A stretch of DNA of 63,658 nucleotides, taken from contig JADFHF010000019.1 of assembly GCA_022567305.1 (NCBI GenBank), positions 1 to 63,658 of the forward strand, in the 5' to 3' direction. The notes beneath the pieces were generated by a model. That model saw only the letters and a program-made list of their open reading frames with translations. It did no database searches and was not told the DNA's origin. A program made the translations under genes and the position numbers. Shown here piece by piece: positions 34,837 through 44,417 of this stretch. This DNA comes from Bacteroidota bacterium. GTDB lineage: Bacteria > Bacteroidota > Rhodothermia > Rhodothermales > UBA10348. How positions within the stretch are numbered: position 1 is the first letter of the stretch; each line of letters starts with the position of its first letter.

Positions 34837-35517
34837 TTGAGGGCTGCTATAGAAGCGGGGGCGAGCCAGAGCAGATCGAAACGCTCTTTCACCCAGCGAG
34901 CGATCTGGCTCATCGTCAGCGTCATTGTCGTAGATCAGGCGTCCAAGATAGCGGTTCTCAATACGATGAAGCGGCAGGAGTCGATCAGCCTGGTCGGCGA
35001 TTGGTTACGGTTCACCTTTACAGAAAACCCGGGGATGGCGTTTGGCATCGAATATGGGCCGGCAACGTTGATAACGGTGTTTTCCATCGCAGCCACGGGT
35101 CTGATCATACTCTATCTCAGGAAGGTCGGCCATTTCTATACCCCGTACCGGTTGAGTCTCTCAATGGTGCTGGGTGGTGCCATTGGAAATATCATTGACC
35201 GGGTTTTTTACGGATTGATTTTATACGATGGCCCGCTTTTCTCCGGCAAGGTGGTCGATTTTATCCATATCAATGCTTGGAAGGGATACGTATCTGAGAG
35301 TATCCCGGTACTGGGCGGCAAATATCTCCAACTCTTTCCTATCTGGAACGTGGCCGACATGGCTATTGTCTTCGGTGTCGTAGGCATACTGATCTTTCAG
35401 CGCCGGTTTCATGATTTGGCAGCTGAACAGGAGAAGGCCGATATGGATACCGAGGCAACCGTGGCAGGGGGAAAAGACGTGCAACCGATTCCCGCATCAA
35501 CCTCGGCAGAGAGCTGA
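34837..35517 (+). CDS. lspA: Lipoprotein signal peptidase
   Basis: A 226-residue inner-membrane aspartyl protease that removes signal peptides from prolipoproteins. VDQASK in the first helix, ENPGMAFGI, GGAIGNIIDRVFYG and PIWNVADMAI carry the conserved motifs, including both catalytic aspartates (in IIDR and VADM). Four membrane helices are visible. The start is a TTG at 34837. An N-terminal 20-residue basic lead and a 35-residue polar tail make it longer than the usual 160-170. Convergent with the TonB receptor gene. Confidence 0.93.
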   Translation: MRAAIEAGASQSRSKRSFTQRAIWLIVSVIVVDQASKIAVLNTMKRQESISLVGDWLRFTFTENPGMAFGIEYGPATLITVFSIAATGLIILYLRKVGHFYTPYRLSLSMVLGGAIGNIIDRVFYGLILYDGPLFSGKVVDFIHINAWKGYVSESIPVLGGKYLQLFPIWNVADMAIVFGVVGILIFQRRFHDLAAEQEKADMDTEATVAGGKDVQPIPASTSAES

Positions 35518-35521
35518 CCGT

Positions 35522-38383
35522 CTACCAGGTCACTTTTGCAGCCAGGGTAAACACTCTTGGCAGTAGTGGCCTGTTGGCCCGATTCAAAAGACCAGACGTA
35601 CCTGGTTCATCGAGTCCGAAATAGGATTCCTCGTCGAGCTCAAATCGCCACTCTGCCGTATTCCGACTGTCGAACACGTTGATGAGATCCGCTCGTATTT
35701 GAAGTGCAATGCGTTCGAAGGGAATAGAATAGGCTACACTTAAGTCGAGTTGATGAATCGGAGGAAGACCGTGGGATTCCGGGTGTGTGAGATCATAGTG
35801 GCCCACCTGTCTTTCGACGCGGCGAACGGCATCGGGAGACACGCCGTTTGCCCTCATGTCTTCGAGAAGAGCGTCCAGGTCGTTGAGGTGGGCTCCAAGA
35901 AAATCATAGTAGGCTTGGCGATACCCCCATTTCCGGCCCCAGCTGCTTCGCCAGCGGGCAAGAACGACGGTGTGTCGCATCGGGATCAGATCGAGGCCAA
36001 CTTCAAATCGATACGGTTCGTTCCACGGAACGCTCAGTTCGGCATTTCTATACAGATCCTGGATAGTTCGTTTGCTCTCGGTATAGTCATATCGGATGCG
36101 CATTCTCCCCAATCCGATCTTCCGCGAAACGAGAGCGGCATAACCGAACGAATAGCCATGCGAAGGTTTTAGAAAACTCGCTTGATCGAGGCTCAACGAT
36201 GGATCGGTTACATCGGCAGAGTAGTCCAGCGAAAGAACGTGATAGAGCTTCTTATAGTGACTCTCTACTCTGAATGACCACTTGTCCGAAGGGATTATCA
36301 GGAGTTCGGCGGCCAGGTGTCCCGCTTTGGGTGGCTCAACCGAATGATCTGTACCCATCCAGAAACGAGTGGACGAAACGAATGTGCGTGGACTTCGACT
36401 ACTGATATCGAACTGGCTGACAAACTGTCGATAGAGTCCCGTACCAACAAAAAGAGAAACTCCTCCCACGCTCGTATCCTGCCAGTCGAATCGGGCTGAC
36501 ATTCGGGGCTCGAAATAAAGGGTTTGCCTCGAATTCAGATAGGTGATTCGAGCCCCTGTCTCGAAGAGGGTATGACGTCCGAGTTGAAGTTTATTCTGTA
36601 CATAGAAGGATGATCTCCATCCACTCGAGGTGTGATTCAGCGGCAGAAGCTGCGTACCCGCAACAAAAAACCGACTATCTGTGAAAATGAAATCAGCGCC
36701 AAATTCCATATCGTGACGACCACTTCGTGGCAGGAATTCGAGGGTGGCATCAAGTGCAAGTTCAAAGACCCTGTTTCCATCATCTTCGGCCGAGTCTAGC
36801 GTAAAATCATCCGGTGCCATGAAATCGTGACGTAGTCGGTAGAAACTCGCCCGAGTTTGAATGCTCGCCCACGTTGTGGGTCCCAGAACCGCTTCGTACC
36901 GAGCCTGGCCCGTGCCGTTTTGCCAGCGATAGACATCTTTGAATTCTGATAAGTCTGTACTCGAACTCTGCTCCGGACCATCTTCTCCCAACAGATCAAC
37001 GTTCGAAAGATCATTTCCGAGATGTGATGATCCCCAATAGGATGAGATGTAGAGTGTTCTCAGACCGTTCAGCCTGATTTTTAAGGCATTATGCCAATCA
37101 AAGAATCCGATGCTGGGTTGCCCTTTGGGTGGAAGGTTGGCAAATGGCGTATTTCGTTCGGCAAAAGCCGAGAGCAAAAAAGTGTCGATGGTGTTCCAAT
37201 CATTGAGCAAACCCTTCAATGAAGGGGGTGCGGACAATTCCCACATTCCTATTCGGGCAGCGCTCATGTATGTTACATGGAATCCATCTGGACGCGACCA
37301 ACTGGCGTTGAATCTGGCATTCGAAGACAGCGGATCAATTTGAAAAACGAGACGGTTTCGAACCCTTGATCCCGACCGCGCAATGGGGGCACTCAAATCA
37401 TGCTCGGCTTCGATTATGCCCGCGATCTGACTGCCGAGAGACACCCCAAATCCGGCCTTGTGAACCGTGATTTTTCCCAGCGCGAAGGGGGAGAAGGGTC
37501 CGATGATCCGAGCAACATTTAACGGAATGAACACCGGGGCTCCGTCGAGTCGGAATTGATGCTCACCGGCCTCTCCACCCTGTATATGTATGTCGGCGGT
37601 TGCATCGTTAACCCGAACACCGGGCATCGCGTCAATTCCCCGTAAAATACCCGCCGTTCCTGCTTCCAGGGCGTTCGTCAGTTCAGCCTGGGACGAGACG
37701 CTCGACCCCAGCAGCGTAGAGGATGGTTGCATCCCGATGCCGTCGATGACAATCGGAGTTACCGGAATAGCCTGATACCTTAAGGTGACGACCGTCCTTT
37801 TGTCTGCGCCTGCTTCAACCTTTATGATGGAAGTTGCTCGTTTGTAGCCGAGGTGACTAACGGTCATCGCATACGACCCGGGAAGGAGTTCCGAAAAAAG
37901 GAAGATGCCGTTTTGATTGGCCGTACGCCCGTGTTCGACGTCGGAAGCTTCCACGAGAAGGATATGGGCATTGGAAACCGGCTGCTCGGTTTCTTCATCC
38001 ACAACGATTCCCCGGAGGTTTCCGAACAGTGGATCTCCCTGCGTTCTAGGAACAATGACGAACGTACCTGACGATCGAATGATGAAATCCAGGCCACTAC
38101 CCACAAGAATGCAATTGAGGACCTCAGTGACCGATTGATTCTGCGAAACGCAAAAAACCCGTTTCCCATCGACAAGAAGTGGGTCAAATGACAACGGAAA
38201 CATGGCCATTGTCGAGAACTCTTCCAGAACATCAGCCAGTGGTTCCCCGCGCCAAGCCTGCGTGTATCGTCCTTCCTGATCTTGAGCAAACGACGCGTTG
38301 TTGTATGCCCCCGCAATGAGTAACGTGGCCGTCACGAACAGAATGGGCGATATGAACGGAATCCGCTTCGCGGAGAATCCCAT
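35522..38383 (-). CDS. TonB-dependent receptor with N-terminal STN domain
   Basis: A 953-residue outer-membrane receptor. A signal peptide ends at ASFA. An STN (secretin/TonB N-terminal) domain spans about residues 45-105 (PLADVLEEFSTMAMFPLSFDP). A carboxypeptidase-like regulatory domain follows at about 122-200 (GIVVDEETEQPVSNAHILL), then the plug (MPGVRVNDATADIHIQGG) and a barrel ending in Trp. The STN domain passes the occupied-receptor signal to the FecR protein encoded upstream. No SusD partner and no periplasmic hydrolase are adjacent, so the ligand (siderophore, cofactor or glycan) is unknown. Confidence 0.9.
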   Translation of the reverse strand: MGFSAKRIPFISPILFVTATLLIAGAYNNASFAQDQEGRYTQAWRGEPLADVLEEFSTMAMFPLSFDPLLVDGKRVFCVSQNQSVTEVLNCILVGSGLDFIIRSSGTFVIVPRTQGDPLFGNLRGIVVDEETEQPVSNAHILLVEASDVEHGRTANQNGIFLFSELLPGSYAMTVSHLGYKRATSIIKVEAGADKRTVVTLRYQAIPVTPIVIDGIGMQPSSTLLGSSVSSQAELTNALEAGTAGILRGIDAMPGVRVNDATADIHIQGGEAGEHQFRLDGAPVFIPLNVARIIGPFSPFALGKITVHKAGFGVSLGSQIAGIIEAEHDLSAPIARSGSRVRNRLVFQIDPLSSNARFNASWSRPDGFHVTYMSAARIGMWELSAPPSLKGLLNDWNTIDTFLLSAFAERNTPFANLPPKGQPSIGFFDWHNALKIRLNGLRTLYISSYWGSSHLGNDLSNVDLLGEDGPEQSSSTDLSEFKDVYRWQNGTGQARYEAVLGPTTWASIQTRASFYRLRHDFMAPDDFTLDSAEDDGNRVFELALDATLEFLPRSGRHDMEFGADFIFTDSRFFVAGTQLLPLNHTSSGWRSSFYVQNKLQLGRHTLFETGARITYLNSRQTLYFEPRMSARFDWQDTSVGGVSLFVGTGLYRQFVSQFDISSRSPRTFVSSTRFWMGTDHSVEPPKAGHLAAELLIIPSDKWSFRVESHYKKLYHVLSLDYSADVTDPSLSLDQASFLKPSHGYSFGYAALVSRKIGLGRMRIRYDYTESKRTIQDLYRNAELSVPWNEPYRFEVGLDLIPMRHTVVLARWRSSWGRKWGYRQAYYDFLGAHLNDLDALLEDMRANGVSPDAVRRVERQVGHYDLTHPESHGLPPIHQLDLSVAYSIPFERIALQIRADLINVFDSRNTAEWRFELDEESYFGLDEPGTSGLLNRANRPLLPRVFTLAAKVTW

Positions 38384-38592
38384 GTACTGCTGGAGAGTCA
38401 GATATGAAGAAGCGTCCGGACCGACTCCAGATACTCGGTCGAACGGTGATAGCTGCCGTCTTAGATGCTGCTAAAAATACGGATTTTTAACAGGGAAGGG
38501 AATGGGTACGAGATAATTGATTTTGCAGCGTTTACATCCCCCGTATCTCGTACTGAAAACGCCCGGAATGGCTCTGTTCCCGCGTTCAGTCT
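38384..38592 (-). promoter_or_regulatory. Receptor promoter region with two inverted repeats
   Basis: The 209 bases between fecR-like and receptor genes hold TAAAAAT/ATTTTTA (38472-38489, 4-base loop) and a perfect 10-bp inverted repeat GTACGAGATA/TATCTCGTAC (38506-38515 and 38544-38553, 28-base gap). The short hairpin may end the sigma-antisigma transcript; the longer dyad may be a regulator site for the receptor gene. The sigma-dependent promoter probably lies here. Confidence 0.45.
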
Positions 38593-39552
38593 CTATTTCT
38601 CGTAGAGTTCAAAGCCTCCGGAAATCGGGCGGTACATGATGCCCACGGTGGCCGAGATATCTCCAAGCACCTCTTCGAGACTGATATTCACCTGGTTAAA
38701 AATGGAGATAGGCCGAAACATGATAGAGGCTGGAGCTTCAATGAGTACGTTATGCTGCCTCTTCAGATCAGCAAGGACATTGCCGATGGGCTCATTTTTG
38801 TATTCATACCCACCGTCGATCCAGTTAAACGCGTGCCTAAGATCGGCCGAAGTCGATTCCGCTCCATCCCGTCCGGCGCCAGCGACAGAAATCTCATTTC
38901 CAGCACTCAACAGGACATCCCAATCATGACTCCTGCGTGATGCAACAGACACACGGCCTTCGTCAACTCGAACATCCGTTGTGGCGTCTATATCATCGGC
39001 CCAGGCACGTACAGAGAACCGGGTACCACGAACGGTGATCCGGGCGTTGTACGTATCTACAACGAAAGGAATGTCTGACGAGGAGACGTCGAAAAAGGCT
39101 TCCCCTTTTAGTGTCACACGGCGCCTAGTCTGGGCGAACGATTCGCTAAATGAGACCACCGAGCCTGGTGCGAGTGTAACGGTTGATCCATCGGGTAGAT
39201 CAAGCGAAATGGTCGATCCACTCCCGACGGGTGCCCGTACCGTGTAGACATCGGGTGCAAGATTGAAGCTTACTGCAACGAGTAGGGCTAGCGAGGCAGC
39301 TACGGCGTAACCCCGAACAGTGATGAGTCGGAGAGTGTGGCGTATGCCGGGACGGTCGGCAGGTCGATTCACTACGGCGAGAATGTGTTGCCGAATGCCA
39401 GCCTTGCGATCAGCGTCAAGGCTGTAATCGGGTCTGGCATCCTCGCATAAATTCCATACCGAGTGGAGCGCATCACGCTCGGCAGCATGTTCCTCTTTTA
39501 TGTAGGCTGCGAGGCCGTCAGGAATCTCTGTAATATGTCGGCGGGTCGTCAC
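38593..39552 (-). CDS. FecR-family anti-sigma factor
   Basis: A 319-residue inner-membrane regulator. An N-terminal cytoplasmic sigma-binding part is followed by one membrane helix (GYAVAASLALLVAVSFNLA), the periplasmic FecR domain (LDLPDGSTVTLAPGSVVSF, TLKGEAFFDV, VRGTRFSV) and a C-terminal DUF4974-like domain (IGNVLADLKRQHNVLIE) that resembles an STN fold. Its start codon overlaps the sigma gene stop by four bases. Together with sigma factor and receptor it forms a three-part cell-surface signalling system. Confidence 0.92.
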   Translation of the reverse strand: MTTRRHITEIPDGLAAYIKEEHAAERDALHSVWNLCEDARPDYSLDADRKAGIRQHILAVVNRPADRPGIRHTLRLITVRGYAVAASLALLVAVSFNLAPDVYTVRAPVGSGSTISLDLPDGSTVTLAPGSVVSFSESFAQTRRRVTLKGEAFFDVSSSDIPFVVDTYNARITVRGTRFSVRAWADDIDATTDVRVDEGRVSVASRRSHDWDVLLSAGNEISVAGAGRDGAESTSADLRHAFNWIDGGYEYKNEPIGNVLADLKRQHNVLIEAPASIMFRPISIFNQVNISLEEVLGDISATVGIMYRPISGGFELYEK

Positions 39553-40124
39553 GGGGTCTGTTCGTCCCTGTCTTCAATTTCCTGCATCTGCTGCCGCAAG
39601 TGCTGCAGAGCAAGGACGATATGGTTATTCACAGTCTTGGGGGCCAGGTCCATCAACGCAGCTATCTCTTCATGAGTTAGGCCCTCATAACGACTGAGTA
39701 AAAACGCTTCTCTACGTCGAGCAGGCATTTCTTCGATCCAGTGGGTTAAATGCTTACCCAACGAATCGGCGTCCAACCGTTCGTCTGTCATCGTGTCAAA
39801 GCCGACTGAGGGGTGATCCGCTTCTAGTTCTTCCGCGAAATGTCGCCTTCTTTGACGTTCATGATTGAGTGCATAATTACGCACCATCTGATACATGAGC
39901 GCCCTAAGCGACCGTTCCGGGTCGATATTGCTCCTGATTTGCCAGAGCTTCAGAAATACATCCTGAAGAATGTCTGACGCAGCGCTTTGATCTTGCAGGA
40001 TATACATACCATATCGGTGCAATGCATCATAAGTCGCATCAAACAACGCAGTATAGGAGCGTCTATCAGAATTTCGAAGACCGAGACTCCAGGATCGAAA
40101 CTGTTCCTCCGTTATGGAGCGCAT
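39549..40124 (-). CDS. ECF sigma factor, FecI-like
   Basis: A 191-residue sigma-70 family protein. Region 2 (DQSAASDILQDVFLKLWQ) and region 4 (LSRYEGLTHEEIAALMDLAPKTVNNHIVLALQHLR) are intact and region 3 is missing, as in ECF factors. It is held by the FecR protein encoded by the overlapping gene and likely drives the receptor gene 1.2 kb downstream. The upstream 130 bases are very A/T-rich. Confidence 0.92.
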   Translation of the reverse strand: MRSITEEQFRSWSLGLRNSDRRSYTALFDATYDALHRYGMYILQDQSAASDILQDVFLKLWQIRSNIDPERSLRALMYQMVRNYALNHERQRRRHFAEELEADHPSVGFDTMTDERLDADSLGKHLTHWIEEMPARRREAFLLSRYEGLTHEEIAALMDLAPKTVNNHIVLALQHLRQQMQEIEDRDEQTP

Positions 40125-40283
40125 GGCTACAACCCTCAGTCAATTAATTAATACACATAAGAAATTAGTATTACCTAATAATTTCAGCGAAGTATATGTG
40201 CAACGCATGTAATTAATGAAGTAAAAACAATAAGTCTTTAAAGCCCAAGGGTTAACCAGATTTGTCGAATGGAGGATATTAAG
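40125..40283. promoter_or_regulatory. A/T-rich divergent promoter region
   Basis: This stretch between the sigma-factor gene (minus) and the small ORF/lepA (plus) is markedly A/T-rich, with repeated ATTAATTA-type runs. It must contain promoters for both directions. I cannot place exact boxes. It continues downstream into a small ORF with a strong ribosome-binding site. Confidence 0.4.
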
Positions 40284-40376
40284 ATGAACCGTACCGAATT
40301 AGGCCTGAACAGGCATCCGAGACGGTTCAAGGAACCTCAAGTATTACATGAGAGACTTCTTACACCGTCAGTCTAA
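40284..40376 (+). CDS. Small ORF (30 residues) with strong ribosome-binding site
   Basis: GGAGGA (40271-40276) lies seven bases before an ATG that opens 30 codons ending in TAA. The product is basic (MNRTELGLNRHPRRFK...), with no membrane helix and no amino-acid run of the attenuator type. Such a strong site is unusual here, where many genes have none. It may be a leader peptide affecting lepA, 178 bases on, or a small protein. Chance occurrence cannot be excluded. Confidence 0.4.
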   Translation: MNRTELGLNRHPRRFKEPQVLHERLLTPSV

Positions 40377-40553
40377 ATCGAACACCGGTCTCTCGAGCTG
40401 TTTTGAATGGTTTTCCGGAACATCGAATTTCCATTCATTATCTGTCAAAACTGTACAGATCGACCTACGGTTCGCGGCGGAACCCGATCGATGGATCCTT
40501 ATTATACGCACGCCCAAAATACGCCTTCTCCCGTCCAAGGCCTTGCCCGTTGC

Positions 40554-42359
40554 ATGAAGTACGAACAAAAACAGATCCGCAATTTTTGCATCATCGCCCA
40601 TATTGATCATGGGAAGAGTACACTTGCGGATCGGCTGCTCGAGAAGACCGGGACGCTAAGTGAGCGAGAGCTTCAAGAGCAAGTCCTGGACAGTATGGAC
40701 CTCGAGCGTGAGCGTGGGATCACGATTAAGAGTCATGCAATCAGAATGACATACGACTCTCCCGATGGAAGCACGTATGTCTTGAATCTGATTGATACAC
40801 CGGGCCACGTCGATTTCACGTATGAAGTATCCAGAGCGCTCGCGGCTTGTGAAGGAGCCATCCTGGTTGTGGATGCCGCTCAAGGAATCGAAGCGCAGAC
40901 GCTTTCAAATCTCTCTCTGGCGCTTGAGGGCGATCTTGAAATAATCCCGATTTTGAACAAGATTGATCTGCCTGGTGCGAATCCGGATATCGTGGCTCAG
41001 TCGCTTGAGAATCTTTTGGGTGAACCTGCCGAAGACATAATCAGAATCAGCGCGAAAACAGGACAGGGAGTTGATCAGCTCCTGGAGTCGATCATCGAAC
41101 GGGTGCCGCAACCGTCAGGAGACCCCGATGGGGTTTTGAGAGCGCTCATCTTTGATTCGGTGTTTAACACGTATCGTGGTTCGATCGTCTACACGCGCGT
41201 ATTCGAAGGCTCGATCGAAAAAGGACAGCGGATGCTGTTCATGTCCAACGGAAAAGAATATGATGTCGAGGAGATCGGCATTCTTCGACTGGACATGGAA
41301 CCTGTGAAAAAACTGCGCGCCGGTGAAGTCGGATACATTATCGGCTCGATAAAGGAGGTCAAAGACACCCGGGTTGGAGATACGATCACGCTTTCGAAAA
41401 ATCCGGCACGGCACCCGATTACGGGTTTTAAGGATCCGAAGCCGATGGTTTTCTCCGGCGTATATCCTACTGATTCGGACGATTTTGAGGATCTAAGGAG
41501 CTCTCTTGATAAGCTTCACCTGAACGACGCGTCCCTGACGTATGAACCTGAAACATCAACAGCCCTGGGCTTCGGGTTCAGGATAGGATTCCTTGGCCTT
41601 CTCCATATGGAGATCGTACAAGAGCGACTCGACCGGGAATTTGGCCTGGACATTATTACGACGGTACCGAACGTTAAGTACAGAGTGATTAAGACCGACG
41701 GTGAAACGATCCATGTTGAGAATCCCAGTAAGATGCCTCCGGCTGGGCTTATCGATGAAATTCAGGAGCCGTATGTCAAGACCGAGATCATCACTCCGTC
41801 CGAATATATTGGCGGACTTATGAAACTGTGCCAGGAGCGTCGGGGCATTTACATCAATACCCAGTATCTCGATTCAGAGCGGGTAAACCTTGAATACTAT
41901 CTTCCTCTGGCCGAGATCGTATTTGATTATTACGACCGGTTGAAAAGTATCAGCCGCGGCTATGCGTCTCTGGATTATGAGTTTGAAGACTTTCGAAAAA
42001 GCGATCTGGTCAAATTGGACGTCCTCGTGAACGGCGATCCAGTCGATGCACTTTCAACGATCGTGCATCGCGACAAGGCCTATGATATGGGAAGGAAACT
42101 CACGGCGAAACTGAAAGAACTCATTCCACGTCAGATGTTTGAAGTGGCTCTTCAAGCCGCAATTGGAACGCGTGTTATTGCCCGGCAAACCGTTAAGGCG
42201 ATCAGAAAAGATGTAACGGCGAAATGTTATGGTGGAGACATCTCGAGAAAACGAAAACTGCTAGAGAAGCAGAAAAAGGGGAAGAAGAGAATGAAGCAGG
42301 TGGGACATGTCGAGCTCCCGCAAGAGGCATTTCTGGCCGTACTATCCATTGACGACTGA
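40554..42359 (+). CDS. lepA: Translation elongation factor 4
   Basis: A 601-residue ribosome-associated GTPase from the ATG at 40554. The frame is open from 40407, but the family begins a few residues before [21 protein letters not shown]. Motifs are [10 protein letters not shown] (P-loop), [22 protein letters not shown] and NKIDLPGA. The C-terminal half has the LepA-specific [17 protein letters not shown] and the final basic [24 protein letters not shown]. It ends with the usual QEAFLAVL. It promotes correct translocation or ribosome assembly under stress. Confidence 0.96.
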   Translation: MKYEQKQIRNFCIIAHIDHGKSTLADRLLEKTGTLSERELQEQVLDSMDLERERGITIKSHAIRMTYDSPDGSTYVLNLIDTPGHVDFTYEVSRALAACEGAILVVDAAQGIEAQTLSNLSLALEGDLEIIPILNKIDLPGANPDIVAQSLENLLGEPAEDIIRISAKTGQGVDQLLESIIERVPQPSGDPDGVLRALIFDSVFNTYRGSIVYTRVFEGSIEKGQRMLFMSNGKEYDVEEIGILRLDMEPVKKLRAGEVGYIIGSIKEVKDTRVGDTITLSKNPARHPITGFKDPKPMVFSGVYPTDSDDFEDLRSSLDKLHLNDASLTYEPETSTALGFGFRIGFLGLLHMEIVQERLDREFGLDIITTVPNVKYRVIKTDGETIHVENPSKMPPAGLIDEIQEPYVKTEIITPSEYIGGLMKLCQERRGIYINTQYLDSERVNLEYYLPLAEIVFDYYDRLKSISRGYASLDYEFEDFRKSDLVKLDVLVNGDPVDALSTIVHRDKAYDMGRKLTAKLKELIPRQMFEVALQAAIGTRVIARQTVKAIRKDVTAKCYGGDISRKRKLLEKQKKGKKRMKQVGHVELPQEAFLAVLSIDD

Positions 42360-42410
42360 GGTAGGCACACTCTCTCCGGACACTCAGCTCAAATCATCCT
42401 TCGGACTCCG

Positions 42411-43232
42411 ATGTCTTCGGTTCTACTCCGCTTTTTTCTTCAAATGGCGTTTATACTTTCCCTGCCTCTAACGTCTGCTTCTGCGCAGTCTCTCCTTTCG
42501 AAAATGCACTGGCAGCGCCTGATCGAGAACGCCAATCAATCTTTTGCAGAGAAGGGGTCTCGAATGGCACCGAAAGATCCGGAGCCTCTAAGCGCCCTCT
42601 CTGATTCCATACGTCAGGTTATTCATGATCTGCTGAATTCTTTCCATGAAGATTCCTTGACTGAACCAGTTGGTTTCGTTGTTTCATCCTGGCGGCTGAT
42701 TGCGCAGACGGAGGCAGATTGGGAACGACTCGGCTTTCACAGCCTAGAGTGGGCGTTTCTTGGCAACACGACTCTCTTCAGAGTAGATACACTGTTGACC
42801 AAGGATATACGAGCAAGGCTGGAATTTCATTTCGGACCACCCACCGTTACACTGGTTGAGGAGGAGGTACTCCCTGACTCGACGAATGAGGATATCATTC
42901 AGTTCGAATACTGGTTCGTAATTAATGATTCCCTTCCTATTGTGTTGATCGACGTGAACGGTCCCTGGGATAGGGGCGTTGTGATGTCCGTTCCTTCACC
43001 GTATCGGGAGATGCTACCGGACATAAAAGAAGCGTTCTTGGGGCAACTCGCGTCTTCGGACGAGCGTATGCCGTTTGCGGACTACTATTTCAATTCCGAA
43101 CAGGAACAATGGTACGTAACCGTGTTCGATGGAGCTTCTTTTTATGATGTGCGTACTGAACCGCCGAATCTACAATTGGGAAGGCCCCGGCTAGGGGCAT
43201 ACATCTCAACGACAGACAAAAGACCGGAGTAA
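42411..43232 (+). CDS. Secreted protein of unknown function
   Basis: A 273-residue protein with a clear signal peptide (VLLRFFLQMAFILSLPL...SASA). The mature part mixes helices and strands and contains no cysteine pair, zinc motif or known signature. FVVSSWRLIAQ, WAFLGNTTLFRVDT and YDVRTEPPNLQLGRPR are its most distinctive stretches. It sits between lepA and lepB, which is a common place for LepA-LepB-linked periplasmic proteins, but no function can be assigned. Confidence 0.65.
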   Translation: MSSVLLRFFLQMAFILSLPLTSASAQSLLSKMHWQRLIENANQSFAEKGSRMAPKDPEPLSALSDSIRQVIHDLLNSFHEDSLTEPVGFVVSSWRLIAQTEADWERLGFHSLEWAFLGNTTLFRVDTLLTKDIRARLEFHFGPPTVTLVEEEVLPDSTNEDIIQFEYWFVINDSLPIVLIDVNGPWDRGVVMSVPSPYREMLPDIKEAFLGQLASSDERMPFADYYFNSEQEQWYVTVFDGASFYDVRTEPPNLQLGRPRLGAYISTTDKRPE

Positions 43233-43271
43233 TCCGGATCCGAGCCGATCCAATAATCACCTCTGTAAACT

Positions 43272-44402
43272 GTGCCCAAGTCCCCGTCAGACGAAAAAAG
43301 AGAACAGCGGAAAAAGCGGCGAGAAGCCCGTTCCAGGAATCCTTCTCAAGGATCCGACCAGAACAGGAAGGCAGTTAAGCCCAGAAAAGGGAAAATCCGC
43401 GAATGGCTCGACGCCCTGGTATTTGCTGTTGTCGTGATGCTCATTGTCCGGACGCTGTTTTTCGATTTATTTCGAATCCCTACCCCGTCCATGGAGAAGA
43501 GCCTCATGGTCGGCGACTATCTTTTTGTTTCAAAATTGCATTATGGTACGCGTACACCCATGACGCTGGGAATTCCGTTCACGTCCGTGTATCTGAAAGG
43601 ACTCAAGTTTCCGTTTTTCAGATTTCCTGGATTTTCGGAGGTGCATCGGGGTGACGCTGTTGTTTTCAACTGGCCCGCAGATAATGTCTCGGCGATAGAC
43701 CGGCGAATGCATTACATCAAGAGAATCATGGGGCTTCCTGGCGAGGAGTTGGAGGTACGCGACAAGGTGGTGTACATCGATGGCGTGCCGCAGGATATGA
43801 CTTCGGGCATGCAGCAGTCGTGGACCGTACACAAAACAGATCCCAGAGCCCAACTGTCTCCATCAGCGCTCGAGGACCTCGGCGTCACGGAAATCGTACA
43901 GAATCAGGGTTCTGCCATAGTTCTGATCGTTGCCACGGAGGCGGCGGTAGACGTGATTCGATCCTGGCTCTGGGTCGAACGGGTGGAGCCTGCAATTGCC
44001 CCTCCGAATGATCGATACAATCAGCTCATGTACCCGTCCGGCAGAGGGTATACACCGGATAATTATGGACCGGTGTGGATTCCGAAAGAGGGAGAAACGG
44101 TTCAGATTACGGATGAAAACTGGCCGTTGATACGGACAGCTATTACTCGATACGAAGGACATACTGCAGAAAGAACTGGACCGGGTGTATTTACGATCGA
44201 CGGTCTTCCCGCTGAAACGTACAGATTCGAACAGAACTATTACTTCGCCATGGGAGATAACCGGGACAATTCAGAGGACAGTCGATTCTGGGGATTCGTC
44301 CCCATGGATCACGTCGTCGGAAAGGCGATTCTGGTCTACTTCTCCTGGGATGCGGAAGCGAGATTGCCTCGCTTTAAGAGACTCTTCTCTTTAATCCGAT
44401 AG
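43272..44402 (+). CDS. lepB: Signal peptidase I
   Basis: A 376-residue inner-membrane protease that cleaves secretory signal peptides. A basic N-terminal 42 residues precede one membrane helix (LDALVFAVVVMLIVRTLFF). The catalytic dyad is Ser73 in PTPSMEKSL and Lys150 in YIKRIMGLPGE. Box E is GDNRDNSEDSRFWGFVP near the C-terminus. The roughly 150-residue segment between the lysine and box E is longer than in E. coli relatives but usual for Bacteroidota. The start codon is GTG at 43272. Confidence 0.94.
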   Translation: MPKSPSDEKREQRKKRREARSRNPSQGSDQNRKAVKPRKGKIREWLDALVFAVVVMLIVRTLFFDLFRIPTPSMEKSLMVGDYLFVSKLHYGTRTPMTLGIPFTSVYLKGLKFPFFRFPGFSEVHRGDAVVFNWPADNVSAIDRRMHYIKRIMGLPGEELEVRDKVVYIDGVPQDMTSGMQQSWTVHKTDPRAQLSPSALEDLGVTEIVQNQGSAIVLIVATEAAVDVIRSWLWVERVEPAIAPPNDRYNQLMYPSGRGYTPDNYGPVWIPKEGETVQITDENWPLIRTAITRYEGHTAERTGPGVFTIDGLPAETYRFEQNYYFAMGDNRDNSEDSRFWGFVPMDHVVGKAILVYFSWDAEARLPRFKRLFSLIR

Positions 44403-44417
44403 TGGTTTGTCCGGAGT

